33,308 nt of DNA from assembly GCA_902544085.1 (NCBI GenBank), contig CACCAP010000009.1, positions 1 through 33,308 of the forward strand, read 5' to 3'. This DNA comes from an uncultured Bacteroidota bacterium. Its GTDB lineage: Bacteria > Bacteroidota > Bacteroidia > Flavobacteriales > Flavobacteriaceae. Numbering within the stretch: the first letter of the stretch is position 1; each line of letters opens with the position of its first letter. The position numbers and the translations under genes were made by a program. The notes under the pieces are model-generated. The model was not told the origin of the DNA. It saw only the letters and a program-made list of their open reading frames with translations, and did not search any database. Shown piece after piece: positions 16,863-27,239 of this stretch.

Positions 16863-17820
16863 TATCGGGATAATTAAATAAAAACTTAGAAATTTTATTT
16901 TTCAATGGTCTTGAAATTTCAGTCAAAGGTAATCTAACTTTTTCTTTACACAAATTTAAACTACTCATTGCAAATTTTATTCCACTTGGATTCCCTTCAT
17001 CAAAAATTAATTGGAAAAAGTTATTTAAAACAAACTCTTTGGGATTTAGTTTTGTTTTAGGAATATTTTGTGGTATTAATTTATCATTCTCCCATAATAA
17101 TTGAATGTAAGTTGAATTCATGATGCTTGGATAAGCATTTGCAGCAACTGAAATTATACCATCAGCACCAGCTCTAACAGCATCAATCATTGTAAAATCA
17201 TCCCCAGAAATGACCAAAAACTCATCATGAGTATTTTTTCTAAGATTGGCTATTCTGTTGGTTATTCCTGATGCTTCCTTAATTCCAATAATTTTTTTTG
17301 AGTAGGAACTTAATTTAATAATTGTTTCGTCGCTCATATCTGAGGATGTTCTGCCAGGTACATTGTAGAGTAATATTGGTAATGGTGAAATATCAACAGC
17401 ATTTTTAAAATGTTGGAAAATTCCCTCTTGTGATGGCTTATTATAGTATGGACATACTGACATAATAGCCTCAAAACCTGTTGTATCAGTTTTGCAAATT
17501 AAGTCACAAAGTTCATTTGTGTTGTTTGAACTTATTCCTAATATTAACGGTAACTTATTTTTAAGACCACTTACGAATCTATGATTGACAATTTCTTTTT
17601 CTTCGTTGCTTAGTGTGGATGATTCTCCAGTAGTTCCTTGAACAACGACATAGGAAATACCTCCTAAAAAAAAATATTCACATAGTCTATCAATAGCATT
17701 TAAATCAATATTACCATTATTGTCAAAGGGTGTAACAGATGCTACTCCAACACCAGAAAAAAGTGATTTATTTTTTTCATAAATGAATGGATTGATTTTG
17801 TAATTTGACATTTGACTCAT
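16855..17820 (-). CDS. dapA: 4-hydroxy-tetrahydrodipicolinate synthase
   Basis: Condenses pyruvate with aspartate semialdehyde, the first committed step to lysine and meso-diaminopimelate. It is a TIM-barrel class I aldolase: the Schiff-base Lys181 lies in GIKEASG. The proton-relay Tyr152 is in YNVPGRT, and the Thr pair T63/T64 is in QGTTGE. The 321 residues include an N-terminal extension of about 20 residues before the usual GVGVASVTPF, so the start could be Met1 or Met4. The C-terminal part near NPKEFVLNNFF also looks locally expanded. dapF at 26375-27151 supplies a later step of the same route. Confidence 0.95.
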   Translation of the reverse strand: MSQMSNYKINPFIYEKNKSLFSGVGVASVTPFDNNGNIDLNAIDRLCEYFFLGGISYVVVQGTTGESSTLSNEEKEIVNHRFVSGLKNKLPLILGISSNNTNELCDLICKTDTTGFEAIMSVCPYYNKPSQEGIFQHFKNAVDISPLPILLYNVPGRTSSDMSDETIIKLSSYSKKIIGIKEASGITNRIANLRKNTHDEFLVISGDDFTMIDAVRAGADGIISVAANAYPSIMNSTYIQLLWENDKLIPQNIPKTKLNPKEFVLNNFFQLIFDEGNPSGIKFAMSSLNLCKEKVRLPLTEISRPLKNKISKFLFNYPDNE

Positions 17821-17827
17821 AATAAAT

Positions 17828-18346
17828 TCAATTAAGAATTTTCAAATACTTTACCAGCTGGTTACTGAACTTTTCAAAATTATTATAAATATTTTTAAAA
17901 ATTATGTCATTAAGCTTTTGATTTGAATTATCAAAACCAACCCTATATTTCGCATTGCTTTTTGAAGATATAAGAGATAATATTTTATTATGGCCAAAAT
18001 AATTGATAAGCAAATCATAATTATAGGAAATAAATTCATTAGCATCCGCTGAATTTATATTACCAAAAAAACTTATTGAATCGTCCGAAACTCTCATTTT
18101 ATAAAACGGATCATTAAAAATTGTTTTTGAGTAACTAACTACTTTAATATCTTTTTCTTTCAAACCAATATTTTCAGTTAAACTTACAATATCCAAATAA
18201 TCAATATCAAGTTCAGAGTCTATAATGAATCCAACTTTTCTGATTGGCTTTTTAAATTCTCGATTTTGACTCAATAAGACATGCAGTGAATTATCAATTT
18301 TCTTTTGTAGGAACTTATCTTTGATCTTTAGAAATAACTTTTTCAA
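17828..18346 (-). CDS. DUF6913-like protein of unknown function
   Basis: A 172-residue protein with no signal peptide or membrane segment, rich in Lys, Asn, Ile and Asp. It resembles in length, composition and position the DUF6913 proteins that I recall next to dapA in Flavobacteriia. I know of no activity. The central part reads like an alternating strand-helix fold (KVGFIIDSELDID, KDIKVVSYSK, YDLLINYFGH), possibly Rossmann-like, but no catalytic motif can be named. It lies 3 bp after ligA and 7 bp before dapA. Confidence 0.75.
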   Translation of the reverse strand: MKKLFLKIKDKFLQKKIDNSLHVLLSQNREFKKPIRKVGFIIDSELDIDYLDIVSLTENIGLKEKDIKVVSYSKTIFNDPFYKMRVSDDSISFFGNINSADANEFISYNYDLLINYFGHNKILSLISSKSNAKYRVGFDNSNQKLNDIIFKNIYNNFEKFSNQLVKYLKILN

Positions 18347-18349
18347 CTA

Positions 18350-21175
<2,826 letters not shown>

Positions 21176-21179
<4 letters not shown>

Positions 21180-21658
21180 AATTTTTTTAACATCCAAACA
21201 GGACATGATATATGTCCCGTATTACCTAAAGGCCGATCTATATAACTAAAGTCATATTTTTTATATAGATTTTGCGCATCTTTCATATTATGCATAGTCT
21301 CTATGTAACAAAATTCATATCCCGTTGTTTTAGCAAATTTTATACATTTTTCAATTAATTTTTTTCCAATACCAAGATTTCTGATTTTTGGCTTAAAATA
21401 CATTTTTTGTATTTCACAAATATTTTCATTTTCACCCTTTAATGCATTTACGCCAGCTCCTCCTAACACTTGATTTTCTACAATTACAACAAAATAAATA
21501 CTGCGTGGATTTTGATATGATCCAAACATATCGTCTAATTCAGGGTCAGCAAGTGCAGTACCGTTTTCAGGAACATCGAATTCCCTCATCACACTAATTA
21601 GAACATCTTTAATTATGAAATTATCATTCTCATTAATCTTTCTAATTTCATATTTCAT
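21176..21658 (-). CDS. GNAT-family N-acetyltransferase
   Basis: Single-domain acetyl-CoA-dependent acetyltransferase of 160 residues. The acetyl-CoA-binding motif A is seen as CEIQKMYFKPKIRNLGIGKKL (the R-x-x-G-x-G-K part is diagnostic). The C-terminal DAQNLYKKYDF segment is typical of the fold. The substrate cannot be told: GNAT enzymes act on antibiotics, amines, amino acids or protein termini. It is the first gene of the long minus-strand run and diverges from ribD across 44 bp. Confidence 0.88.
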
Positions 21659-21702
21659 TTTCGTAAATTAGTATGGTATAAATATAATGATTTCTAAAGC
21701 CT

Positions 21703-22668
21703 ATGAATGATGAAAAATTGATGAAAAGATGCATTGAAATTGGACATTCAGTTCTTGGGCTGACTTATCCAAATCCCAATGTAGGGTCATTACTTTTTTG
21801 TGATGGAAAAATTATCTCTGAGGGATTTACAAGCAGAGCTGGTGGAAATCATTCAGAAATAAACACAATAATAAATGTTAAAGACAAATCTTTGTTTATT
21901 AAGTCAACACTTTTTGTTACGTTAGAGCCATGTTGTCATTATGGCAAAACACCACCATGTACAAACGAAATTGTTCGTAGAGGAATAAAAAATGTAGTAA
22001 TTGGATGTGAAGATCCAAATTCAATTGTAAAATCCAAAGGGATAAAATATCTTAAGGAAAATGGGGTAAATGTAAGATTTGGCATTTTAGAAAAAGAATG
22101 CAAAGACTTACACAAAAGGTTATTTGTATACTTTGAAAAAAACAGACCCTACATCATATTAAAATGGGCTGAATCAATTGATGGCTACATAGCTCCCAAA
22201 AGTAAAAGGGATAAAAGACCCTATTGGATATCAAACAAATTATCGCGTCAAATTTCTCACAAATGGAGAAGCCAAGAACACGCAATAATGATTGGTCACA
22301 ACACTGTTAAATACGACACCCCTATTTTGAATACAAGAAATTGGAACAACATAAATAATAGAAAATTTATAATTGGAAATGATCAAATTGGACTAAATGG
22401 ATTTGAAGAAATCGAAACAAAAGGAAAAACATTAAAGGCACTTAATATTTGTCAAAATTTACATGATAAAAAAATACAATCTGTCATTATTGAAGGAGGT
22501 AGATTCACGTTGAATAAATTTTTAGAGGAAGATGTTTGGGATGAAGTAAGGGTTTTTAAAGCGGATACAAAAATTATTGATGGTATCCACGCTCCGAAAC
22601 TAAAATCAAAGTATTATAAAAAAACCAGAGTTGGGAAAGATACACTATACTATTTTAAGAATTATTGA
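21703..22668 (+). CDS. ribD: Bifunctional riboflavin biosynthesis protein RibD (deaminase/reductase)
   Basis: Two consecutive steps of riboflavin synthesis: deamination of the diaminohydroxy-pyrimidinone nucleotide, then NADPH reduction of its ribose. The N-terminal deaminase domain (about 1-145) shows the zinc ligands H50, C77 and C86 and the proton shuttle E52. The motif reads HSE instead of the commoner HAE. The reductase domain (about 146-321) starts at PYIILKWAESIDGYIA and ends with IIEGGRFTLNKFL. At 321 residues it is somewhat shorter than many homologues, mainly in the reductase half. Its 3' end overlaps the convergent thioesterase by 14 bp. Confidence 0.95.
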   Translation: MNDEKLMKRCIEIGHSVLGLTYPNPNVGSLLFCDGKIISEGFTSRAGGNHSEINTIINVKDKSLFIKSTLFVTLEPCCHYGKTPPCTNEIVRRGIKNVVIGCEDPNSIVKSKGIKYLKENGVNVRFGILEKECKDLHKRLFVYFEKNRPYIILKWAESIDGYIAPKSKRDKRPYWISNKLSRQISHKWRSQEHAIMIGHNTVKYDTPILNTRNWNNINNRKFIIGNDQIGLNGFEEIETKGKTLKALNICQNLHDKKIQSVIIEGGRFTLNKFLEEDVWDEVRVFKADTKIIDGIHAPKLKSKYYKKTRVGKDTLYYFKNY

Positions 22669-23062
22669 TAGCATTAGCGATGTCTTTTGGACATCTAATT
22701 GGTTTGTTATTTTTTTTATTAAAAAAGATTAATTTTGTGTATCCCTCATTAATTAGAATTTGATCTTTAAATATTTCGTATTGAAATTCAAGTGAGTATG
22801 AGGGTGGGTTTAAAAGAGTGGTTTTTATTTTAAGTTTATCCTCAAAATATGCTGGTTTTCTAAATATAATTTTGCTCTCCACAACGGGGAGAATTACATT
22901 ATTTTTTTCCATTTTAAAATATGAGAATCCAATTTTTTTTAGCCAATCCAATCGGCCAACCTCATAATACTTTAGGTAGTTGCTATGATGTGAGTAAGAC
23001 ATTGCATCTGTTTCACAATACCTTACAATAATTGATGTAGAAAATGATTTTTTTTTATGCAA
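22655..23062 (-). CDS. Acyl-CoA thioesterase, hotdog fold (YbgC/4HBT type)
   Basis: Small cytoplasmic thioesterase of 135 residues. The N-terminal strand RYCETDAMSYSHHSNYLKYYE is the family signature; Asp19 is the candidate catalytic residue and the HSNYL-(x)-YE segment forms the central hotdog helix. It resembles YbgC-type enzymes that hydrolyse short acyl-CoA or acyl-ACP. YbgC belongs with the Tol-Pal system in proteobacteria, but no tol genes are here, so that role is not implied. It diverges from dnaA across 169 bp, an arrangement I believe is common in Flavobacteriia. Confidence 0.88.
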   Translation of the reverse strand: MHKKKSFSTSIIVRYCETDAMSYSHHSNYLKYYEVGRLDWLKKIGFSYFKMEKNNVILPVVESKIIFRKPAYFEDKLKIKTTLLNPPSYSLEFQYEIFKDQILINEGYTKLIFFNKKNNKPIRCPKDIANAINNS

Positions 23063-23127
23063 ACCTTGAAGATTTAGTAGCAGTTATAATATCGATAAAA
23101 GATTTTTAAAATTCAATAGCAAAATGA

Positions 23128-23146
23128 TTTTTTTTTAAAAAAAAAA
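23128..23146. repeat. T9A10 tract upstream of dnaA
   Basis: Nine T (23128-23136) followed directly by ten A (23137-23146), a nearly perfect self-complementary run in the 169-bp space between the thioesterase and dnaA. It lies just upstream of the candidate dnaA -7 box. Such a tract could act as an upstream promoter element or bent DNA; a role in melting at an origin is also possible. I see no DnaA box matching TTATnCACA in the region. Confidence 0.5.
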
Positions 23147-23150
23147 TGTA

Positions 23151-23158
23151 CATATTTG
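23151..23158 (+). promoter_or_regulatory. Candidate -7 box for dnaA
   Basis: CATATTTG matches the Bacteroidota -7 consensus TAnnTTTG at all but the first fixed base. It lies 74 bp before the dnaA ATG, just after the T9A10 tract. No convincing -33 element can be picked. If real, it puts the hairpin at 23172-23207 inside the leader mRNA. Confidence 0.3.
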
Positions 23159-23171
23159 TTGACCTAAGAAG

Positions 23172-23207
23172 TTTTAAAATCGTTCTCGGATTTTGAAATT
23201 TTTTTTT
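23172..23207 (+). terminator. Candidate attenuator hairpin in the dnaA leader
   Basis: A 10-bp stem with one G-U pair (23172-23181 with 23189-23198), a 7-base loop GTTCTCG, and immediately after the stem nine T in a row (23199-23207). This has the layout of an intrinsic terminator facing dnaA, 24 bp before its start codon. The upstream gene points the other way, so it ends no known transcript, which makes a leader attenuator the natural reading. The stem has only one G-C pair, so it may be too weak to stop polymerase. Confidence 0.35.
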
Positions 23208-23231
23208 GAAAACAAGAATAAATTTTTTTAT

Positions 23232-24653
23232 ATGACCGCATTAACTGTATGGAATAATTGTCTCTCATTTGTGAAGGATAATATTCAATTACAGGCATAT
23301 AAAACATGGTTTGAACCTATTATTCCAATAAAGTTACAAGACAATATTTTAAGCGTACAGGTTCCTAGTAAATTCTTTTATGAATGGCTGGAAGAACATT
23401 ATGTCAAACTTCTTAAAGTTGTCTTGACAAAAGAATTGGGAAAAGATGCAAAACTTGTTTACATAATCAAAATGGAAAATAACTATGGAAATGATACAAG
23501 TTTTACTGAAAAAATTCCCAGTGAATACAAACCAAAGATAAAATCTCAAGATCTTGATAGCTCATCAAATTTCTTGAAAACAAATTTGACAAATCCATTT
23601 ATTATCCCTGGTATTAAAAATCTTAAAATTGACTCTCAATTAAACTTAAATTATAATTTTGAAAATTTTTTAGAGGGTGATTCAAACCGGTTGGCAAGAT
23701 CTGCTGGTTATGCAGTTTCAAAAAGACCTGGTGGTACGTCATTTAATCCATTACTAATATTTGGCGGTGTTGGTTTAGGAAAAACTCACTTGGCCAATGC
23801 AATTGGAATAAATGTTAAGCAAGCATTCCCAGATAAAACTGTATTATATATTTCTGCTGAAAAATTTACCCAGCAGTACGTAGATGCTGTTAAGAAAAAT
23901 AACAGAAATGATTTTATTCATTTTTATCAACTAATTGATGTGTTAATTATTGACGATGTCCAATTCTTCTCTGGAAAGTCTGGAACCCAAGATGTTTTCT
24001 TTCACATATTCAACCATTTGCATCAAAATGGCAAACAAGTAGTATTAACATCTGATAAAGCGCCCGTTGACATGCAAGAAATTGAACAAAGACTATTGTC
24101 AAGATTTAAATGGGGACTTTCAGCTGAGCTTCAAATTCCTGACTATGAAACAAGAATTTCTATAATTAAAAATAAACTTTCGAGAGATGGTGTATTGATG
24201 GATGAAGAAATAATTTATTATGTTGCTAAACATATTAAAACCAATATCAGAGAACTTGAGGGGGCAATTATATCATTAATGGCTCAATCATCATTTAATA
24301 AAAAGCAAATAACTTTGGATCTAGCAAAAGTTGTTGTTGAAAAATTTGTAAAAAATACCAAAAAGGAAATTTCAATAGATCAGATTCAAAAAGTTGTTTC
24401 AGAGTATTTCCAGATGGATGTTACTACACTACAGTCGAAAACAAGGAAAAGACATATTGTTCAAGCAAGACAATTGGCTATGTTTTTCTCAAAAAAATTT
24501 ACAAAAGCATCTCTAGCTAGTATAGGAACTAAAATTGGACATAGAGATCATGCAACAGTTCTTCATGCTTGTAAAACAGTTGATAACTTGGCGTTTACAG
24601 ACAAGCAATTCAGAAAATATGTTGAAGATTTAGATAAAAAGTTTACTGATTAA
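23232..24653 (+). CDS. dnaA: Chromosomal replication initiator DnaA
   Basis: Binds and melts the replication origin and loads the helicase. The ATG at 23232 gives 473 residues beginning MTALTVWNNCLSF, which matches the domain I start. The longer frame, from a TTG at 23193, runs through the leader hairpin and is rejected. Domain I covers about 1-80 and a short variable linker follows. The AAA+ domain has Walker A GGVGLGKT at 178-185 and Walker B LIIDD at 238-242. The C-terminal DNA-binding domain ends with the GHRDHATVLHA signature near 437-447. The 3' end overlaps the convergent lysozyme-like gene by 11 bp. No cluster of DnaA boxes is seen nearby, so the origin need not be here. Confidence 0.97.
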   Translation: MTALTVWNNCLSFVKDNIQLQAYKTWFEPIIPIKLQDNILSVQVPSKFFYEWLEEHYVKLLKVVLTKELGKDAKLVYIIKMENNYGNDTSFTEKIPSEYKPKIKSQDLDSSSNFLKTNLTNPFIIPGIKNLKIDSQLNLNYNFENFLEGDSNRLARSAGYAVSKRPGGTSFNPLLIFGGVGLGKTHLANAIGINVKQAFPDKTVLYISAEKFTQQYVDAVKKNNRNDFIHFYQLIDVLIIDDVQFFSGKSGTQDVFFHIFNHLHQNGKQVVLTSDKAPVDMQEIEQRLLSRFKWGLSAELQIPDYETRISIIKNKLSRDGVLMDEEIIYYVAKHIKTNIRELEGAIISLMAQSSFNKKQITLDLAKVVVEKFVKNTKKEISIDQIQKVVSEYFQMDVTTLQSKTRKRHIVQARQLAMFFSKKFTKASLASIGTKIGHRDHATVLHACKTVDNLAFTDKQFRKYVEDLDKKFTD

Positions 24654-25275
24654 TTTTTGGTCGTCTTTCCTGGTTAATATTTCTAAGATTATAATTCTTA
24701 AAAATTCTAATATAATCACTTATTGAGGTTCCGTTTGCATCTTTCTTATTAAAACCTTTTGATGCTTTATTTCTCAGAAATTTCTTGACATTTCCAGGAC
24801 CAGATAAATGGGCAGCAGCCAAAATTCCTGACTCTGAAATGTATAGATCACCTAAAAAAATGTTCGAATACTTTTTTATTTCTCGTCTCAATATCCATTT
24901 ATTTCTTTTAACATTCATCAGGAAAACTTTTTCCTGAAGCTCAGGACTATTAATAAAATTATTTAAATCACTCACACCATAAATTTTTAGGGTTCCTTTT
25001 CCAAACTGATATTTTCCTAAATAACCAAATCGATTAATTTTATTGTAGTCTGAACCAGACTCAAAAAAACCTAAAAACTCCTTAAATCCGATGAAGTCCC
25101 TATCTATAAATGGTACAGTATGAATCTTACCTGTAAATTCAGACTTTTCTTTGACAGAATATATGTAGGATAATTCACTCAAAACGCTGGTGAAAACAGT
25201 TGAGTAAAAGATCACCAACACATAAAAGAAAAAAGCTCTTATACTTTTTATGGTATTTATGTTCAAAAATTTCAT
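24643..25275 (-). CDS. Exported lysozyme-like (transglycosylase-type) protein
   Basis: 210 residues with one N-terminal hydrophobic segment (about 12-32), either a signal peptide or a membrane anchor. The body resembles the lysozyme/lytic-transglycosylase fold: FESGSDYN near 71-78 offers a candidate catalytic Glu followed by Ser. GYLGKYQFGKGTL follows in the position of the fold's G-x-Y-Q-F block, and AAAHLSGPGNVKKFL lies further on. This suggests cleavage of peptidoglycan glycan strands, but no family name can be given with confidence. It is downstream of mltG and dapF, which fits a cell-wall role. It has its own candidate promoter and an inverted repeat touching the start codon. Confidence 0.75.
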   Translation of the reverse strand: MKFLNINTIKSIRAFFFYVLVIFYSTVFTSVLSELSYIYSVKEKSEFTGKIHTVPFIDRDFIGFKEFLGFFESGSDYNKINRFGYLGKYQFGKGTLKIYGVSDLNNFINSPELQEKVFLMNVKRNKWILRREIKKYSNIFLGDLYISESGILAAAHLSGPGNVKKFLRNKASKGFNKKDANGTSISDYIRIFKNYNLRNINQERRPKINQ

Positions 25276-25298
25276 TTGTAAAAACTTACTTTTTACAA
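25276..25298. repeat. Perfect inverted repeat touching the lysozyme-like gene start
   Basis: Two 9-base arms, TTGTAAAAA (25276-25284) and TTTTTACAA (25290-25298), are perfectly complementary around a 5-base spacer. The first arm touches the ATG at 25275. With the -7 box at 25304-25311 the transcript would start about where the repeat starts, so the mRNA would open with this hairpin and then the start codon. It can equally be a DNA operator over the start site. Confidence 0.6.
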
Positions 25299-25303
25299 CG
25301 ATG

Positions 25304-25311
25304 CAAACATA
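25304..25311 (-). promoter_or_regulatory. Candidate -7 promoter box for the lysozyme-like gene
   Basis: On the minus strand this reads TATGTTTG, an exact match to TAnnTTTG. About 20 bp upstream on that strand is a TTTA that could be a weak -33 element. It gives the lysozyme-like gene a promoter of its own inside the dapF-mltG unit. Confidence 0.5.
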
Positions 25312-25343
25312 AGGTTTTTTTTAATTATCTGTAAATCAGCATT

Positions 25344-26378
25344 TTATCTTTTTATTCTGTTTTCTTTCAACCACTTTGTGTATTGTCTCTTCTTTCTATT
25401 ATGTTCAACTAAAGTTTTTGAAAATAAATGATATCCAGGGTTTGAAACATCAGCAACAAAAAATATAAAGTTGTGAGAACTTGGATTAAGAACAGCCTCA
25501 ATAGCAGAAAGATCGGGAGTTACTATTGGACCTGGCGGCAGACCTTTGTTTAGATATGTATTATAAGCAGACTTTATCCTTAAATCTTTATACAAAACTC
25601 TTCGAATTTTCTTATCAAACCCCTCTTTCCTTTTAATAACATATACTATTGTTGGATCTGCCTGCAATTTCATTCTCTTGCTTAGACGATTTAAATAAAC
25701 ACCTGCGATTGTGGGTCTTTCATCAACTTTTGGGGTTTCTTTTTGTACTATGGAAGCTAAAACTGAAACTTCCACAGGGTTTAGACCAATTTTTTTAGCT
25801 TTCTCAATCCTATTTTCATTCCAGAAATTATTAAACTCTCTTACCATTTTTTCTCTAAAATTATCTGCAGATGTATTCCAAAAAAATTCATAAGTATTTG
25901 GTAAAAATAATGACAAAACCGACTCTTGTGATAAGTTCAAACTTTTTAAGAAATTTTCATCAGTAAAGGATTCAATTAAACTCATACTATCTGCTTCTAT
26001 TTTTTTTGAAATATAACCACTAAACTCTTGGATAGTTTGAATGTTGTTAAATGTTATATTTAAAGGGATATTTTTAGATCTTAGCGAATTAATTATGTTG
26101 TTGTTTCCATCACCCTTGTATATAATAAATCTCCCTGCTTTTATATTTTCAAGATATTTTTTTGTTTTTGCTGCTTTTATGAATGATTCAACATCAATAA
26201 TATAGCTTGAAATTGAATTAATCATCTCATCCTGGCTAGATCCTGAATTGACGTAGACATAAACAAAATCTTCACTAAATGATGTGTTGGATTTAAAAAA
26301 TACTTTATAGCCAAACGTTGCGATGAGAGCAATAATTAAAAATGATATTATTGAAAAAATTCTAAAAATTGTTTTCAT
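25344..26378 (-). CDS. mltG: Endolytic murein transglycosylase MltG
   Basis: Inner-membrane enzyme that cuts nascent glycan strands and is thought to set their length. One N-terminal membrane anchor (about 4-27) precedes the periplasmic YceG domain. The catalytic Glu214 lies in SIVQKE, followed by R-(x)-IAGVYLNRL and MKLQADPTIVY, both hallmarks of the family. The ending GLPPGPIVTPDLSAIEAVLNP is also typical, split over the loop near 278-298. Length (344) is normal. Its ATG overlaps the dapF stop (ATGA). Confidence 0.96.
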   Translation of the reverse strand: MKTIFRIFSIISFLIIALIATFGYKVFFKSNTSFSEDFVYVYVNSGSSQDEMINSISSYIIDVESFIKAAKTKKYLENIKAGRFIIYKGDGNNNIINSLRSKNIPLNITFNNIQTIQEFSGYISKKIEADSMSLIESFTDENFLKSLNLSQESVLSLFLPNTYEFFWNTSADNFREKMVREFNNFWNENRIEKAKKIGLNPVEVSVLASIVQKETPKVDERPTIAGVYLNRLSKRMKLQADPTIVYVIKRKEGFDKKIRRVLYKDLRIKSAYNTYLNKGLPPGPIVTPDLSAIEAVLNPSSHNFIFFVADVSNPGYHLFSKTLVEHNRKKRQYTKWLKENRIKR

Positions 26379-27151
26379 AAATTAAAATTACCGCTGTATA
26401 CAAATTCAGCATTGCCAAAAAGTAAGATGTCAAAAAATTTATTTTCATTAAAATTGAAAGTTACTGACAACTTTCCTCCCCGAGTTATTATATGAGTTAT
26501 TGGTTCTTCATGGTTATAATTTAATTTTGAACATAAAGCAATAGCTACTGCTCCAGTCCCACAAGATAATGTTTCAGCATTAACTCCTCGCTCATAAGTT
26601 CGTGCATGGTATGTGTTTTTATCTTTTTTTGACACAAAATTTACGTTAACACCTCCATCAATTAACTTACTTTCTTGAGCACGCTTAAATTCATCTTCAA
26701 TATTCAATTTTTCTAAATTTTGATCAAATTTAATTAGATGTGGAGATCCTGTATCAATAAAAAAATCATCTCTAATTTTTTTAAAACTATCAACTTTGTT
26801 TATTGATATAGAAATTATATTTCCTTGAACATTGACAAAATGATAACCATCAAAAGCCTTAAACTTTGATACTTTTTTTAATAATTTATTTTTCAAAGTA
26901 AAGTGAGCTGCGCATCTTGCACCATTACCGCAAAAGGAACCAATTTTTCCATCGGAATTATAGTAGACCATTTCATAATCACATTGATCGTTTGATTTTA
27001 TAATTATGAATCCATCAGATCCAATTCCTTTATTTCTATCACATAAACTTTTTATTTTTTCTTGAGTTATATGATTAAGAGAATTGTTAATACCATCAAC
27101 AATTATAAAATCATTTCCGTTACCATGATATTTATCGAACGCTACTTTCAT
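26375..27151 (-). CDS. dapF: Diaminopimelate epimerase
   Basis: Converts LL- to meso-diaminopimelate, the cross-linking residue of the wall and the precursor of lysine, without a cofactor. The two catalytic cysteines are C74 in FCGNGARC and C197 in SCGTGAVA. The N-terminus YHGNGNDFIIVDG is standard. Length (258) is normal. It is the first gene of the dapF-mltG unit, translationally coupled to mltG by the ATGA overlap. Its start codon overlaps one of the TTTAACA/TGTTAAA sites shared with the divergent htrA gene. Confidence 0.97.
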   Translation of the reverse strand: MKVAFDKYHGNGNDFIIVDGINNSLNHITQEKIKSLCDRNKGIGSDGFIIIKSNDQCDYEMVYYNSDGKIGSFCGNGARCAAHFTLKNKLLKKVSKFKAFDGYHFVNVQGNIISISINKVDSFKKIRDDFFIDTGSPHLIKFDQNLEKLNIEDEFKRAQESKLIDGGVNVNFVSKKDKNTYHARTYERGVNAETLSCGTGAVAIALCSKLNYNHEEPITHIITRGGKLSVTFNFNENKFFDILLFGNAEFVYSGNFNL

Positions 27152-27202
27152 TTAACAAACCATAAAAATAGAGATAATGTTAAAAAGAAGTTAAATGTTA
27201 AA
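27151..27202. promoter_or_regulatory. Three TGTTAAA sites between dapF and htrA
   Basis: The divergent 88-bp region holds TTTAACA at 27151-27157 and the longer direct repeat AATGTTAAA at 27176-27184 and 27194-27202, spaced 18 bp start to start. The first is the inverse of the core of the other two and overlaps the dapF start codon. They lie upstream of the htrA -7 box, where an activator would bind. High A/T content makes chance matches possible. Confidence 0.35.
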
Positions 27203-27221
27203 TTAAAAATTGTAAATAAAT

Positions 27222-27229
27222 TATTTTTG
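27222..27229 (+). promoter_or_regulatory. Candidate -7 promoter box for htrA
   Basis: TATTTTTG matches TAnnTTTG exactly and lies 10 bp before the htrA ATG, so the leader would be very short. No clear -33 element stands 19-21 bp upstream, which would fit a promoter that needs an activator. Confidence 0.45.
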
Positions 27230-27239
27230 AAAAAAAATA

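Noticed and set aside
23193..23231. Longer dnaA frame starting at a TTG
   Set aside because: It would translate the leader hairpin and T-run into a Lys/Phe-rich peptide unlike domain I of DnaA; the ATG at 23232 fits the family.
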